Assembly: GCA_025782575.1 (NCBI GenBank)
Contig: JALGYY010000017.1
Coordinates: forward strand, 609,892-673,891
Direction of reading: 5' to 3'
DNA length: 64,000 nucleotides
Origin: a bacterium
Lineage (GTDB): Bacteria > Orphanbacterota > Orphanbacteria > Orphanbacterales > Orphanbacteraceae
Both the position numbers and the translations under genes were made by a program. The notes below the pieces were generated by a model. It saw only the letters and a program-made list of their open reading frames with translations, was not told the origin of the DNA and searched no databases. Of this stretch, positions 25,334 to 34,272 are shown piece after piece (position 1 is the first letter of the stretch; the number at the start of each line of letters is the position of its first letter).

Positions 25334-26474
25334 GATCGACTCCCCCTCGAAGGATGGCGGCTCCTTCAATCATCTCATTTACGAGCCTGTCGATGTCCTT
25401 CTCGCTGTTGGATCGGCCGAAGCCCACACGAATGGCGCCGGTGGCAAGCGTCGGATCGATTCCCATCGCAAGCAAAACCTCGGATGGTGCAGGTGATCCC
25501 GAGTGACACGCCGATCCGGTTGAGACCTCCAGGCCCCGTTCGTCCAGAATCGCGCCGAGATCGAATCCGATAAGTCCTTCGAATAGTACAAGACTGGTTC
25601 CGGGAAGACGATCAAAGTCGGCACCGACGACGACGACTCCCTCGAGAGATTGCGTCAGTTCACGTTCGAAGCGATCCCGCATGCTGCTGATCCGGGCCCG
25701 TTCCCGCTGCTGATCTTCCATCATCAGTTCCATTGCGACAGCGAGGCCGGCAGCAAAAGCCACGTTTTCCGTGCCCGGTCGGAGGCCTCCCTCCTGCCCC
25801 CCTCCCCGGAGGAACGGGGCGATCTTGATTCCCTCCTTGATATAGAGGGCGCCGATTCCTTTTGGAGCGTAGATCTTGTGCCCCACTATGCTGACGAGGT
25901 CGAACGGATCCTTCCGCACATCGATAGGGATTTTGCCGACGGACTGTGCCGCGTCGACATGAAAAGGGATCCCCCGATACCGACATGACTCTCCTGCTTC
26001 TCGAGCAGGTTGCAGGATTCCCGTTTCATTCTGAGAGTGGATCAGCGAAGCGAAAACTACCGAGTCGTCCAGTTGGTCCCTGAACTGCACAGGGTCGACC
26101 CGCCCGTTAGACCCGGACGGAATGATGCGGATGTCAAACCCCGCCTCGGCAAGATCGGCGCACGGATAACTTGTCGCCGGATGCTCCAGATTGGACGTTA
26201 CGATCGTCCCTTTTCCTGCGGCAGCCGCCATCCCCCGGATTGCTATGTTATTCGCCTCGGTCCCGCTCGCCGTAAAGACGATCTCCCCCGGCCTGGCCCC
26301 GATACAGGCCGCCACGCGCTCCCGAGCTTCTCTCAGATGTCTGCTCGAGTCCCTTCCACTGCCGTGGGCGCTCGAAGGATTCCCCCCACAAGCGGCCAGC
26401 GTTTCCGCCACAACGGCAATCACTTCCGGCCGAACGGGTGTTGTCGCATTGTGATCGAGGTAAACCCGTTCCAC
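25323..26474 (-). CDS. Cysteine desulfurase (NifS/IscS family)
   Basis: 383 residues from a GTG at 26474. It opens with YLDHNATTPVRPEV; the PLP lysine is in VGHKIYAPKGIGALY and the persulfide cysteine in STGSACHSGSPAPSEVL. It takes sulfur from cysteine and gives it to partners, here most likely MnmA, whose gene overlaps it. The start lies 20 bases after a minus-strand terminator that closes the upstream operon, so its own promoter must be within or near that hairpin, or transcription reads through. Confidence 0.95.
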   Translation of the reverse strand: MERVYLDHNATTPVRPEVIAVVAETLAACGGNPSSAHGSGRDSSRHLREARERVAACIGARPGEIVFTASGTEANNIAIRGMAAAAGKGTIVTSNLEHPATSYPCADLAEAGFDIRIIPSGSNGRVDPVQFRDQLDDSVVFASLIHSQNETGILQPAREAGESCRYRGIPFHVDAAQSVGKIPIDVRKDPFDLVSIVGHKIYAPKGIGALYIKEGIKIAPFLRGGGQEGGLRPGTENVAFAAGLAVAMELMMEDQQRERARISSMRDRFERELTQSLEGVVVVGADFDRLPGTSLVLFEGLIGFDLGAILDERGLEVSTGSACHSGSPAPSEVLLAMGIDPTLATGAIRVGFGRSNSEKDIDRLVNEMIEGAAILRGGVDHDK

Positions 26475-26493
26475 CAGCTAATCCTTTCCATCT

Positions 26494-26525
26494 AAAAGGA
26501 CCCGCCCCCTTATGAGAGCGGGTCC
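26494..26525 (-). terminator. Rho-independent terminator
   Basis: On the minus strand GGACCCGC pairs with GCGGGTCC around a 16-base loop, and TTTT follows. It lies 45 bases past the stop of the TPR lipoprotein gene and 20 bases before the desulfurase start. Confidence 0.75.
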
Positions 26526-26569
26526 ACTTCCTGCGAAACCAAACGGGTGTCGGCCCGGATGAATCGAGG

Positions 26570-27742
26570 CTAGTTATACACCTCGGTCTCTTCGTATTCT
26601 TTCTGTTCCTGCAATTTCTTTCTTCGTTCGATCAATTGATTCTGCCTGGTGATCTCACTCTGCGCATAGGGGGACCAGACCGGATCTTCGAGCGCCGACG
26701 CCTGGTTGAATTTTGAAATCGCCTGCTCATACTCCCCTTTGTACTCGAGGGCCTTCCCCCACACGCACCACCCCCGGGCGTTTTCTTTGTCCAGATCGAG
26801 CGCCGTCTTTACGTTAGTGATCGCTTCGTTGAAGCGACCGACAGATTTTGTCGCCTGAAGCTCGGCGACTCGAACAATGGTATTGACGTCGGAATCGTCC
26901 AGTTCAATGACACGCTCATACGATGAAAGAGCGGACGATGTGTCCGGCACCTGCAGATAACAGAGCGCCAGGTTCTTGAGTACGGATACATTATCCTTAT
27001 CGAGTGTCGCAAGCCGATCATAAAGTTCAGCCGCTCCGGAGAAGTCATCCGCTTCCCGCCGCATTTTGGCAACCGATCGGAGGAGTTTCCGATTTTCCGG
27101 GTCTTCCGCGAGTCGGTTCTCCTCGTCTTCGAATATGACATCGAGCTGGCCTGTCTCTTTCAGGCACCTGACCCGCTGCTGCTGGGCAACTTGATTCTCC
27201 GGATCCAAGGCGAGAACGCCATTATACGCTTCCAGCCCCTTGTCATAGTCTTCCACCTGCAAGGCGTAGTAGCCGAGATCGCTCCAATAGGAAACCTCGT
27301 CCCCCTTGAGCTCAATCGCTCGTTCAATGCTGGTGATCGCCCCGCCTACGTTATCCCGTCCGGCCAGTGCAGCCGCATAGCGAGCATGTCCGTCGGGAGC
27401 GTCCGGGGAACTCTTGGTAAACTGTTCATCGAGTCGGAACGCCAGATCGTCCCTTCCCGTCTTACGATAAACGTAGGCCAGATTGATATTGGCTGTACGA
27501 TTCCCAGGATCGACGCGGAGGACCTTTCTGTAGGCACCCTCGGCTTCGTCCCAGATCTCGCTTTTCAAATACGAATCGCCGCTCGCGAGGTAGCGCTTGA
27601 CCTGCTCGTTCTGGTCAAGAGTAACTTCGTCCCTCGTGTAAATGATCGCATTATCGTGGGTAGCTTCGCAGCCGAAGAATGCGAGGATCAGCATGCCGAG
27701 AAGGATCCCGGCCGGTCCGCGGCGCCGGTTTCGGTTCATCAT
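26570..27742 (-). CDS. TPR lipoprotein
   Basis: 390 residues. A lipoprotein signal (GILLGMLILAFFGC, lipobox before Cys ~25) is followed by nine or more TPR units (YLKSEIWDEAEGAYRKVLRVDPGN; note DP-x-N ends). The C-terminus is charged and coiled (KKLQEQKEYEETE). TPR lipoproteins serve as scaffolds at the outer membrane; no partner can be named. It is the last gene before the terminator at 26494-26525. Confidence 0.82.
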   Translation of the reverse strand: MMNRNRRRGPAGILLGMLILAFFGCEATHDNAIIYTRDEVTLDQNEQVKRYLASGDSYLKSEIWDEAEGAYRKVLRVDPGNRTANINLAYVYRKTGRDDLAFRLDEQFTKSSPDAPDGHARYAAALAGRDNVGGAITSIERAIELKGDEVSYWSDLGYYALQVEDYDKGLEAYNGVLALDPENQVAQQQRVRCLKETGQLDVIFEDEENRLAEDPENRKLLRSVAKMRREADDFSGAAELYDRLATLDKDNVSVLKNLALCYLQVPDTSSALSSYERVIELDDSDVNTIVRVAELQATKSVGRFNEAITNVKTALDLDKENARGWCVWGKALEYKGEYEQAISKFNQASALEDPVWSPYAQSEITRQNQLIERRKKLQEQKEYEETEVYN

Positions 27743-27839
27743 CTAGTCGTTTCCTCCTGAATCATAGGATTTCGATATTCCTCTATTGAGTAAGGCCGCA
27801 GGGGATGCGCGGCTACTCTACGAAGGGCGTAGACAGTCG

Positions 27840-28472
27840 TCAACGCCCCTCCATTTTTCGATGGGCTCTAATCAGATTTTTTTCTGCTGTCTCGGCGAGT
27901 GCATGCTTGGAATCAATGGCCCTTACAAGGTCCCATTCCCGGATCGCTTCCTGAATAATACCGACTCGCGCGAAGAGTGTACCGAGTCCGAAATGGGCTT
28001 CCAGGCAGTTCTCATCGATATAGAGCGCGCGCCGATACTGCATCACCGCTTCGCCGATTCCACTGTTGGTATCCGGTGAGGCGGAGAGAAAATCCCCATA
28101 GTAGGAAATCAGAACAGGATCACCGGGGTTCTTATCGATTGCTTCATTAAATATCTTGCCCGCCTCGTCTCTGTGGTCGAGCTGCTCGAGCACAATGCTG
28201 AGGTTAACGAGCGACCTCAAGTCTCCTGTTGATTCCCAACTCCCACGGAAGCGGTCGGCTGCTTCGTCCAGCCTGCCGTCATCATAGAGAGCGTTCCCCA
28301 GCCGAAACAGCAGTTCAGGATTGGTTTCACCCTGCTTCAGAAGGAGTTCATATGCTTCGATTCGCTGGGTTGCGGAACCATGGTCCATTGAGTCGAAGTC
28401 GATTTCGCCCGCGGCAGCGCCGGTGGCGAGCAGTAGAAGAAGGAGGGCCGCTGCCGTCCTGATGAGCGTCAT
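27840..28472 (-). CDS. Exported TPR protein
   Basis: About 210 residues from the ATG at 28472 (MTLIRTAAALLLLLLATGAAAGE, a clear signal peptide); an ATG at 28511 would add 13 residues before it. Four or five TPR units follow (LFRLGNALYDDGRLDEAADRF, LEAHFGLGTLFARVGIIQEAI). Function unknown. It is co-directional with the TPR lipoprotein 97 bases downstream. Confidence 0.78.
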   Translation of the reverse strand: MTLIRTAAALLLLLLATGAAAGEIDFDSMDHGSATQRIEAYELLLKQGETNPELLFRLGNALYDDGRLDEAADRFRGSWESTGDLRSLVNLSIVLEQLDHRDEAGKIFNEAIDKNPGDPVLISYYGDFLSASPDTNSGIGEAVMQYRRALYIDENCLEAHFGLGTLFARVGIIQEAIREWDLVRAIDSKHALAETAEKNLIRAHRKMEGR

Positions 28473-28598
28473 ATTCCGTGTGGCTCCTTTCGGGTGTGCG
28501 GGAAGGATCAATTAATGGCTCCCCACCTGATACAGCCTTTGAGGATAAGGAGTTTCCGGATCGATTGTCAAGTGGTGGGGCGGGGTGAGAAGTTCCGC

Positions 28599-29381
28599 CT
28601 ATCGGAGCAGAAAGAGGGCCATCCCACCGAACGCGATAACCAGGCAATACCAGCCCCACCTGTCGAATCGGCCCCGGATTACCATCCTGACCAGCATCCG
28701 AAGTGCCAATGTACCAATGACCACGGCAACGAGCGTCCCGACCAGAGCCGGGAAGAGAAACCGGGGATCGAGACCTCCCGGAGAGAGATCGCGAAACGTA
28801 AGGATACCGGCCCCCAGAATGGCCGGCACAGACAGCAGAAATGAGAATTCAGCCGCTTCTTTTCGATGGACGCCCAGGAAGAGGGCGGTAATGATCGTGG
28901 CTCCCGAACGGGATACCCCGGGCAGAATAGCGATCGCTTGGGCGATTCCGATCAGGAGAGCAATCTGGAATCCGATCGGCCTCCCACGGTCCTTCGCCCT
29001 TCGCGAAGCCAGCAGAGCAAAGCCGGTGCAAGCCAGAGCGATCAGCACGATCAGTGGACTGTCATAGGCCCTTTCAAAATAGGACTTGAAGAAAACACCC
29101 GCCACAATGGTCGGAATCAGGCCGACCACGAGTACGGCTCGACGATGGTTTCGCTCAGCATCGAACAGGGGGCGGATCAACTCGAGAACTTCACTCTTGT
29201 AGAACCAGATCACCACAGCTGCAGTACCGACATGGAGGAGTACCTCCAGCAGAACGCCGTCCGAAACCGTTCCCATGATATTCTGAGCGAGCACGAGATG
29301 CCCGGAACTCGATACGGGGAAAAACTCGGTAAGCCCCTGAAGTGCGCCGAGAAGAATAGCCTGTAGATATCCGATATCCAT
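28599..29381 (-). CDS. uppP: Undecaprenyl-diphosphate phosphatase UppP (BacA)
   Basis: 260 residues, normal length. The family motifs are LQGLTEFFPVSSSGHLVL at the N-terminus and LPGVSRSGATI in the second half, both with catalytic residues (E, S, H, R). It recycles the undecaprenyl carrier lipid for peptidoglycan and glycan synthesis in the inner membrane. One-base overlap with the prenyltransferase gene upstream. Confidence 0.96.
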   Translation of the reverse strand: MDIGYLQAILLGALQGLTEFFPVSSSGHLVLAQNIMGTVSDGVLLEVLLHVGTAAVVIWFYKSEVLELIRPLFDAERNHRRAVLVVGLIPTIVAGVFFKSYFERAYDSPLIVLIALACTGFALLASRRAKDRGRPIGFQIALLIGIAQAIAILPGVSRSGATIITALFLGVHRKEAAEFSFLLSVPAILGAGILTFRDLSPGGLDPRFLFPALVGTLVAVVIGTLALRMLVRMVIRGRFDRWGWYCLVIAFGGMALFLLR

Positions 29382-30211
29382 CAGTTCCTACCGAGAAGCA
29401 TGGCAGCCATACCGATCCACATCTCCCCTTTCAAAAGGCGACTCATCCGGGCGAGGTTCAGCCTGTCGGGATTGCCAAGATAGAAAACGAGGCCGACGAC
29501 GAGTACCAGGTCGACCAGAACCAGAATGAGGATGAGGTAGATCATATTGAAGAGATCCAGGAAAAACGGGATCGGACTGAAGAGAATAACCGCGGTCAGA
29601 ATGGCGGCCGTCAGTGTGCGCGCCCCTTCGATGCCCGCTTCCATGGGGTAGGTTTTCCTCCCCCCCTTCCTGTCACCATCCATGTCCGCCATGTCTTTCA
29701 CCAATTCCCGTCCGAAGTGGAGCAGGAACGCAAAAATGGCCGGCGGGATCCCCATTTTCCAGTCCCCCCCGAGCCAGGCGCCGAAGAGGAGTACGGAAGA
29801 TATGGTCAGGCTGACAAGAACATTGGCGGGTAAGCCGGTTTGTTTCAGTCCTCGCTCATAGAATGTGAGTGTAGCCGCCCAGACCAGAAGGGCAAAAAAC
29901 GGCGCAGCGCCGGACAGAGCGCCGAGCATGGCGGCGCCGAGAAAGAGAAGAACCGACAGACGACGGGCTTCGGCCCGTCCGATATCGCCGGCCGGCAGAG
30001 GGCGCGACGGGTGGCTCACCCGATCGATTTTCCGATCTGAAAGATCATTGATTATATAGAAACCTGCCACCAGAAGTAGAACGGATAGGGACGAGAGCCC
30101 GAACCGGATGAACGACTTCTCCGCTCCGGCAAGGACGTAGGAGAGGCCGAGAGCAGACGCTGTGATCATCAGATTGGCCGGCCGGATGATCCGGAGATGG
30201 CCGTCCATCAT
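29381..30211 (-). CDS. UbiA-family prenyltransferase
   Basis: 276 residues with seven to nine membrane helices. The two Asp-rich motifs are NDLSDRKID (with HPSRPLPAG) and DMADMDGDRKGGRKTYP, which bind prenyl diphosphate through Mg2+. The spacing resembles the geranylgeranylglycerol-phosphate and chlorophyll/quinone-type members, but the acceptor cannot be told. It overlaps trpA by 4 bases and uppP by 1. Confidence 0.85.
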   Translation of the reverse strand: MMDGHLRIIRPANLMITASALGLSYVLAGAEKSFIRFGLSSLSVLLLVAGFYIINDLSDRKIDRVSHPSRPLPAGDIGRAEARRLSVLLFLGAAMLGALSGAAPFFALLVWAATLTFYERGLKQTGLPANVLVSLTISSVLLFGAWLGGDWKMGIPPAIFAFLLHFGRELVKDMADMDGDRKGGRKTYPMEAGIEGARTLTAAILTAVILFSPIPFFLDLFNMIYLILILVLVDLVLVVGLVFYLGNPDRLNLARMSRLLKGEMWIGMAAMLLGRN

Positions 30212-31023
30212 CCCTTCCCGGGACGGAGAGGGCGGATCAGATCACGGAGCAGGCGATCGAGGGCGGCGAGCCGGGCACTGTCATTTTTTTCACCGTCGAT
30301 CGTCCGTACCACAGCGCTTCCGACGACGACAGCATCGCAGTGAGGAGCGAGCCGGCGAACATGGGACCCCTTTGATACCCCGAAACCGACCGCGAGCGGC
30401 CCCTGGACAACTGCGCGCACTTTCTTCAGACGATCGACAAGTCCGGCCGGAAGAGTCGCTCGAGCGCCGGTCGTTCCCGTGAGACTCACATAATAGGTAA
30501 ACGCGGTAGAGAGCCCCGCGATCTTGCGGATCCGAGCGACCGGCGTAGTCGGCGCGGCCAGAAATACGACGCCTACCTCGTGCTTCTTCAGGGAACCACG
30601 AAGGGACGCGCTCTCCTCGATCGGCATGTCGGTGGGGAGCACAGCGTCCACACCGGCGCTCGCCGCCCGCCGGGCGAATTTGTCATAGCCGAATCGATGA
30701 ATCGGATTGAGATAGGACATGAGAACAAGAGGGGTCGATATCTTCGGACGAACCCGCTCTACCAGATTCAGTGTGTCTCTCAGGGAAACACCGTTGGCGA
30801 GCGCCCGCTCAGATGAAAGCTGAATCGTCGGCCCGTCCGCCAGAGGATCAGAAAAGGGTACGCCCAGTTCTATGGCGATCACCCCCGGCCTGTCCATCGC
30901 TCGGATCGCTTTTTCGGTGAATCGTAGATTGGGATCACCGACCGTCAGGAAGGGAAGCAGGCCGGCTTTTTTTGATTCACGAAGGTCCCGGAAGCGGGAT
31001 GAAATCGGCGTCTCCCGGCTCAC
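30208..31023 (-). CDS. trpA: Tryptophan synthase alpha chain
   Basis: 271 residues. The active-site Glu and Asp are in IELGVPFSDPLADGP; YLNPIHRFGYDKF and LPTDMPIEESASL follow, and the phosphate loop is VGFGVSKGSHVRR. It cleaves indole-3-glycerol phosphate to indole, which normally goes to TrpB. No trpB or other trp gene is in the window; the gene is instead coupled by 4-base overlaps to a TPR gene upstream and a prenyltransferase downstream. Confidence 0.96.
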   Translation of the reverse strand: MSRETPISSRFRDLRESKKAGLLPFLTVGDPNLRFTEKAIRAMDRPGVIAIELGVPFSDPLADGPTIQLSSERALANGVSLRDTLNLVERVRPKISTPLVLMSYLNPIHRFGYDKFARRAASAGVDAVLPTDMPIEESASLRGSLKKHEVGVVFLAAPTTPVARIRKIAGLSTAFTYYVSLTGTTGARATLPAGLVDRLKKVRAVVQGPLAVGFGVSKGSHVRRLAPHCDAVVVGSAVVRTIDGEKNDSARLAALDRLLRDLIRPLRPGKG

Positions 31024-32132
31024 CGCGCGGCCTGCAGGAGGCGGTCGGCAGTGCGATACGCTTCCCGTGCCTTGTGGTCGACCCCTTTCTTGTCGTAGGC
31101 AATGCCGAGAAAATAGTACGGCTTGCCATAGTCGGGATCGATGGCGATCGCCCTCTCGAGAGCCGCGATCGCTTCATCCACACGTTCTGTCTTGTTCTCG
31201 GCCACCCCAAGATAGTAGTAGGCCCTGGCGTTCTCGGGATCGAGACCGAGGATCTTGTTCATCTCTTTTCGCGCCCGATCATAGAGACCACGACGAATAT
31301 AAGCTCTGCCAAGCAGGTAGTGCGCCCGGATATTGTCAGGTTCGGCTTCGAGCGCGATTTTGAATTCCCGGATCGCCTCGTCATAGGCCCCCCGGTCATG
31401 AAAGATCATTCCCAGATTGAAGTGTGCTTCCACATTATGGGGATCGCAGCGAAGAGCCTCGCGAAATTCTAGAATCGCCTCTTTCAGCATCCGCTTCTCG
31501 CCGTACATGGCGCCGACGTTCAAGTGCCACTCCGCACGGTCGGGCTCGGACCGGATCGCCCGCCGGAAATGGACGAAAGCCTCATCGGTTTCGCCGGTCT
31601 GCTCGAGCAGCAGTCCCAGATTCGAGTGAGCCCTGGCGAAATCGTCGTCGATTCGCACTGCTTTGCGATAGGCCTCGATCGCATCATCGATCTTGCCCTG
31701 TTTGGTACGAAGAAGCCCCAGGGCGTAGTAACAGACCGGCACCCGGGGGTGGGTTGTCAGGAGGGAGAGCACGATCTTCTCTGATTCCCTCGTCCGACCG
31801 AGGGCCAGATGGGCCTTGGCGAGATTGAGTTTCACATCGAGATTGTCGGGGGCAAGCCTGCTCGCCTCCGTGATCTTCAACAGCGACTCCTCCCCCTTGC
31901 CGGCCTTTCGCAATAGCTCTCCGATCCGGCAGAGGATCTCCACATCTTCCCGATTCTTGCTGACGAGTGTTTCAAGATATTCAATCGCGCGGTCATAGGC
32001 CTTCTCTTTCTCCGAAAGGTCAGCCAGTTGCCGCAGAATCTCGGGGTTCTCGGGATCCTGTCCGTGGCGCCTCAGGAGCGCCTGGTGGCCCCGCTTCGTC
32101 TCCCTCTTCACCCATCGCCGGAACATGGTCAC
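31020..32132 (-). CDS. Cytoplasmic TPR protein
   Basis: 370 residues composed almost entirely of about nine TPR units (ALRCDPHNVEAHFNLGMIFHDRG type), with a basic N-terminus (FRRWVKRETKRGHQALLRR) and no signal peptide. No catalytic domain. It overlaps trpA by 4 bases, which probably reflects operon packing rather than function. Confidence 0.8.
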   Translation of the reverse strand: MTMFRRWVKRETKRGHQALLRRHGQDPENPEILRQLADLSEKEKAYDRAIEYLETLVSKNREDVEILCRIGELLRKAGKGEESLLKITEASRLAPDNLDVKLNLAKAHLALGRTRESEKIVLSLLTTHPRVPVCYYALGLLRTKQGKIDDAIEAYRKAVRIDDDFARAHSNLGLLLEQTGETDEAFVHFRRAIRSEPDRAEWHLNVGAMYGEKRMLKEAILEFREALRCDPHNVEAHFNLGMIFHDRGAYDEAIREFKIALEAEPDNIRAHYLLGRAYIRRGLYDRARKEMNKILGLDPENARAYYYLGVAENKTERVDEAIAALERAIAIDPDYGKPYYFLGIAYDKKGVDHKAREAYRTADRLLQAAR

Positions 32133-32251
32133 CCCCTGTGGAAGCCGTCAAGCTCGTACCACTTCCAGTAGATTCCGAAGTCTACCCGAGAAGCTCATAC
32201 GTTTCTTACAGTAAGTGAAGAGGGTTGTCCAGAAAATCTTGTAGAGAATAC

Positions 32252-32740
32252 TCAGCGATCCCATGGAGCGCCGTAATAGCGCTCACCAAAGCTGAGGGGA
32301 CGCCCGGCATAGGCGTTTGCGGCACGATAACTGATCTGCATCAGCAGGTTATCGCTCGGCTGGTAACGGAGCGCGAAGCCCGGGATAATGCGCTCTTTCT
32401 GGGACAATTCCCCCTGATCGTAGGGGGAAGCGAACGCGTAACCGAGTGTGATCGTCAGATCGAGCGGATCGGCGATCTTGTAGTTCAGGCGGTTCTGGTA
32501 GAGGCCGGAGTATCCATCACCGTAACGGGCGGCGGCACTCGAGTATCCGAAGGAGATCGAGTGGCTCATATCCAGCTTGGCTGGGTCGAGCAGTCCACCG
32601 ATGGAGGAAGAAGGCATTTCGAACACGCTCTTCGGTAACGTGCCGGTACCGACGCCGATATCGGCGGAGAGGTCGACACTCGATACCATGAAAATGACCA
32701 GCAGAGTGACTGGAATTGCAAGAGAAGATCGATTCGGCAA
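32252..32740 (-). CDS. Small outer-membrane beta-barrel-like protein
   Basis: 162 residues with a signal peptide (SSLAIPVTLLVIFMVSSV...SA) and strongly alternating strands (HSISFGYSSAAARYG, NRLNYKIADPLDLTITLGYAF, LLMQISYRAAN). No family is recognised. The size suits a small barrel or half of one. It follows the MglA-like gene after 73 bases. Confidence 0.6.
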   Translation of the reverse strand: MPNRSSLAIPVTLLVIFMVSSVDLSADIGVGTGTLPKSVFEMPSSSIGGLLDPAKLDMSHSISFGYSSAAARYGDGYSGLYQNRLNYKIADPLDLTITLGYAFASPYDQGELSQKERIIPGFALRYQPSDNLLMQISYRAANAYAGRPLSFGERYYGAPWDR

Positions 32741-32813
32741 GGCCGTGCCTCCCTGGGGGGTTCGTTCTATTAAGCGTAGGGCCCCATGAAGAGACTGTCA
32801 AGGCGCCTGGACG

Positions 32814-34073
32814 TTATACCCCGGAGGGATCCTGATGTTTCACATGGAGTTCGAGGACCATCTCGATCCGAACGACCCCCTCGCCCGAGGTCAGCTCCAC
32901 GGGAACCCGAATCACCTGGCCCTCCTGGCCGGTGGCCACAATCGTTGTAGCGACCGCCACCTGATTGGCAGGAGCGGGCGCTTCTGATGACGGGACAGCC
33001 TGGACGGCCGTCGGAACCGGTACGGCGGATGACGCCATGGGAGGAGCAGCACGGGTAATCGCTGTGGCTATCGGATTCGGGGGTGCCGTCGACGGCTCGG
33101 CACCATCTGACTCATTCCTGGGCCTGCTCCCCGGAGGGATGTAGCTATCCTGCCAATCGAGCTGGCCCGACTTCGTCCTCTCGGTTTCAGACGACTTGGG
33201 AGTTGACGAGCTTACCGGCGCGGCGGAGGCATCTTCTGTCTTGTCACCTTGCACGGTGGCAGGTTTTTCGTCAGTGCTCCCCGCGCCCCATATCTCATTC
33301 GAACCTGACAGACGGACAACCGAGTCACTGCCCGGCATGGCTGCATCATTCGGCCGCGCTTCCGACTGCGAGGCAGTACTCTCCTGATTACTGGTAAAAC
33401 TGGCCGGCTCGGATGTCGGCGGCACCAGAGTCTGCCCACTTACATTCGTATCGGAACTGCTCTTGGCCGGCTTTTCATCGCTGCCGCCCAGTTCCTTCTC
33501 CAGCTTGCTGAAGAGCGCATCAACAGCAGCACGAAACGTCTCCCACACTCCCTTGTCTTCCACGGCCACACCTTCGAAGACCGGCCAGTTGCCTTTGTTC
33601 AGGTCGCTGTTCAACTCTTCGATCGATAGAGGATTCGCCACATCCCGCTTGTTGTACTGCAGAATAATCGGGATCTTGTGGACAGAGAGCTGATACTCGG
33701 CCAGGTTCTCCTCGAGATTCTTGAAGCTCTCGATATTCGCCTCCCGAAGGGCCGGATCGGAATCGGCGACGAAGATAATCGCATCGGTCCCTTTCAGGAC
33801 CAGCTTGCGGGTGGCGTTGTAGTGTACCTGGCCGGGAACTGTATAAAGGAGATACCGCGTCCGAAACCCTTTGATTTCACCACCCTGAATGGGAAGGAAA
33901 TCAAAGAAGAGCGTTCGGTCGCTCCTCGTTTTCATCGAGACCATTTTGCCTCTGCGGGCTTCAGGCACCTGCCCGTAAATGCGCTCGAGATTCGTCGTCT
34001 TGCCGGACAATCCCGGACCGTAGTAGACGATCTTCGCGTTGATCTCTCTTCCGCTGTAGTTGAACACTACCAT
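32814..34073 (-). CDS. MglA-like small GTPase with long Pro/Ser/Thr-rich tail
   Basis: 419 residues, about twice a normal MglA. Residues 1-195 are the GTPase: P-loop GPGLSGKTTN, switch region RTLFFDFLP, TVPGQVHYNATRK and the guanine motif NKRD. MglA sets cell polarity or motility together with MglB. Residues ~200-375 are disordered (many S, T, P, E), and the final ~40 residues are ordered (IRVPVELTSGEGVVRIEMVLELHV), perhaps a binding strand. No mglB is in the window. The tail appears genuine: no stop or frame change occurs between the parts. Confidence 0.85.
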   Translation of the reverse strand: MVVFNYSGREINAKIVYYGPGLSGKTTNLERIYGQVPEARRGKMVSMKTRSDRTLFFDFLPIQGGEIKGFRTRYLLYTVPGQVHYNATRKLVLKGTDAIIFVADSDPALREANIESFKNLEENLAEYQLSVHKIPIILQYNKRDVANPLSIEELNSDLNKGNWPVFEGVAVEDKGVWETFRAAVDALFSKLEKELGGSDEKPAKSSSDTNVSGQTLVPPTSEPASFTSNQESTASQSEARPNDAAMPGSDSVVRLSGSNEIWGAGSTDEKPATVQGDKTEDASAAPVSSSTPKSSETERTKSGQLDWQDSYIPPGSRPRNESDGAEPSTAPPNPIATAITRAAPPMASSAVPVPTAVQAVPSSEAPAPANQVAVATTIVATGQEGQVIRVPVELTSGEGVVRIEMVLELHVKHQDPSGV

Positions 34074-34214
34074 GGAGCTACCACCCTCCCGATCCGGTAT
34101 CGGCGTCTTAGATGCTTGATTGTCTCCCCGGCAAAGCGCGGCCCGCTTGTCCGGTTCTCCTCAATGATCGGCAGAGGGGGTCGGGAGGTTAACTCAGGTG
34201 CAGGAGAGAAAGAT

Positions 34215-34228
34215 CCGTCGCGCGACGG
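34215..34228. promoter_or_regulatory. Perfect 14-base palindrome upstream of the MglA-like gene
   Basis: CCGTCGCGCGACGG is self-complementary and lies 142 bases before the MglA-like start, between two minus-strand genes. It may be a protein-binding site. Confidence 0.3.
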
Positions 34229-34256
34229 GAGAGACAACCGGATAGAATTGCCCTGT

Positions 34257-34272
34257 TCCGGATCAATCCGGA
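34257..34272 (-). terminator. Short hairpin directly after the 34273 gene stop
   Basis: TCCGGA, 4-base loop, TCCGGA, ending at the base before the stop codon. No T-run, so termination is uncertain. Confidence 0.3.

Noticed and set aside
32814-34073. MglA-like tail as a frameshift fusion of two genes
   Set aside because: The frame is continuous, composition changes gradually and the end is ordered again; a disordered linker explains it better.
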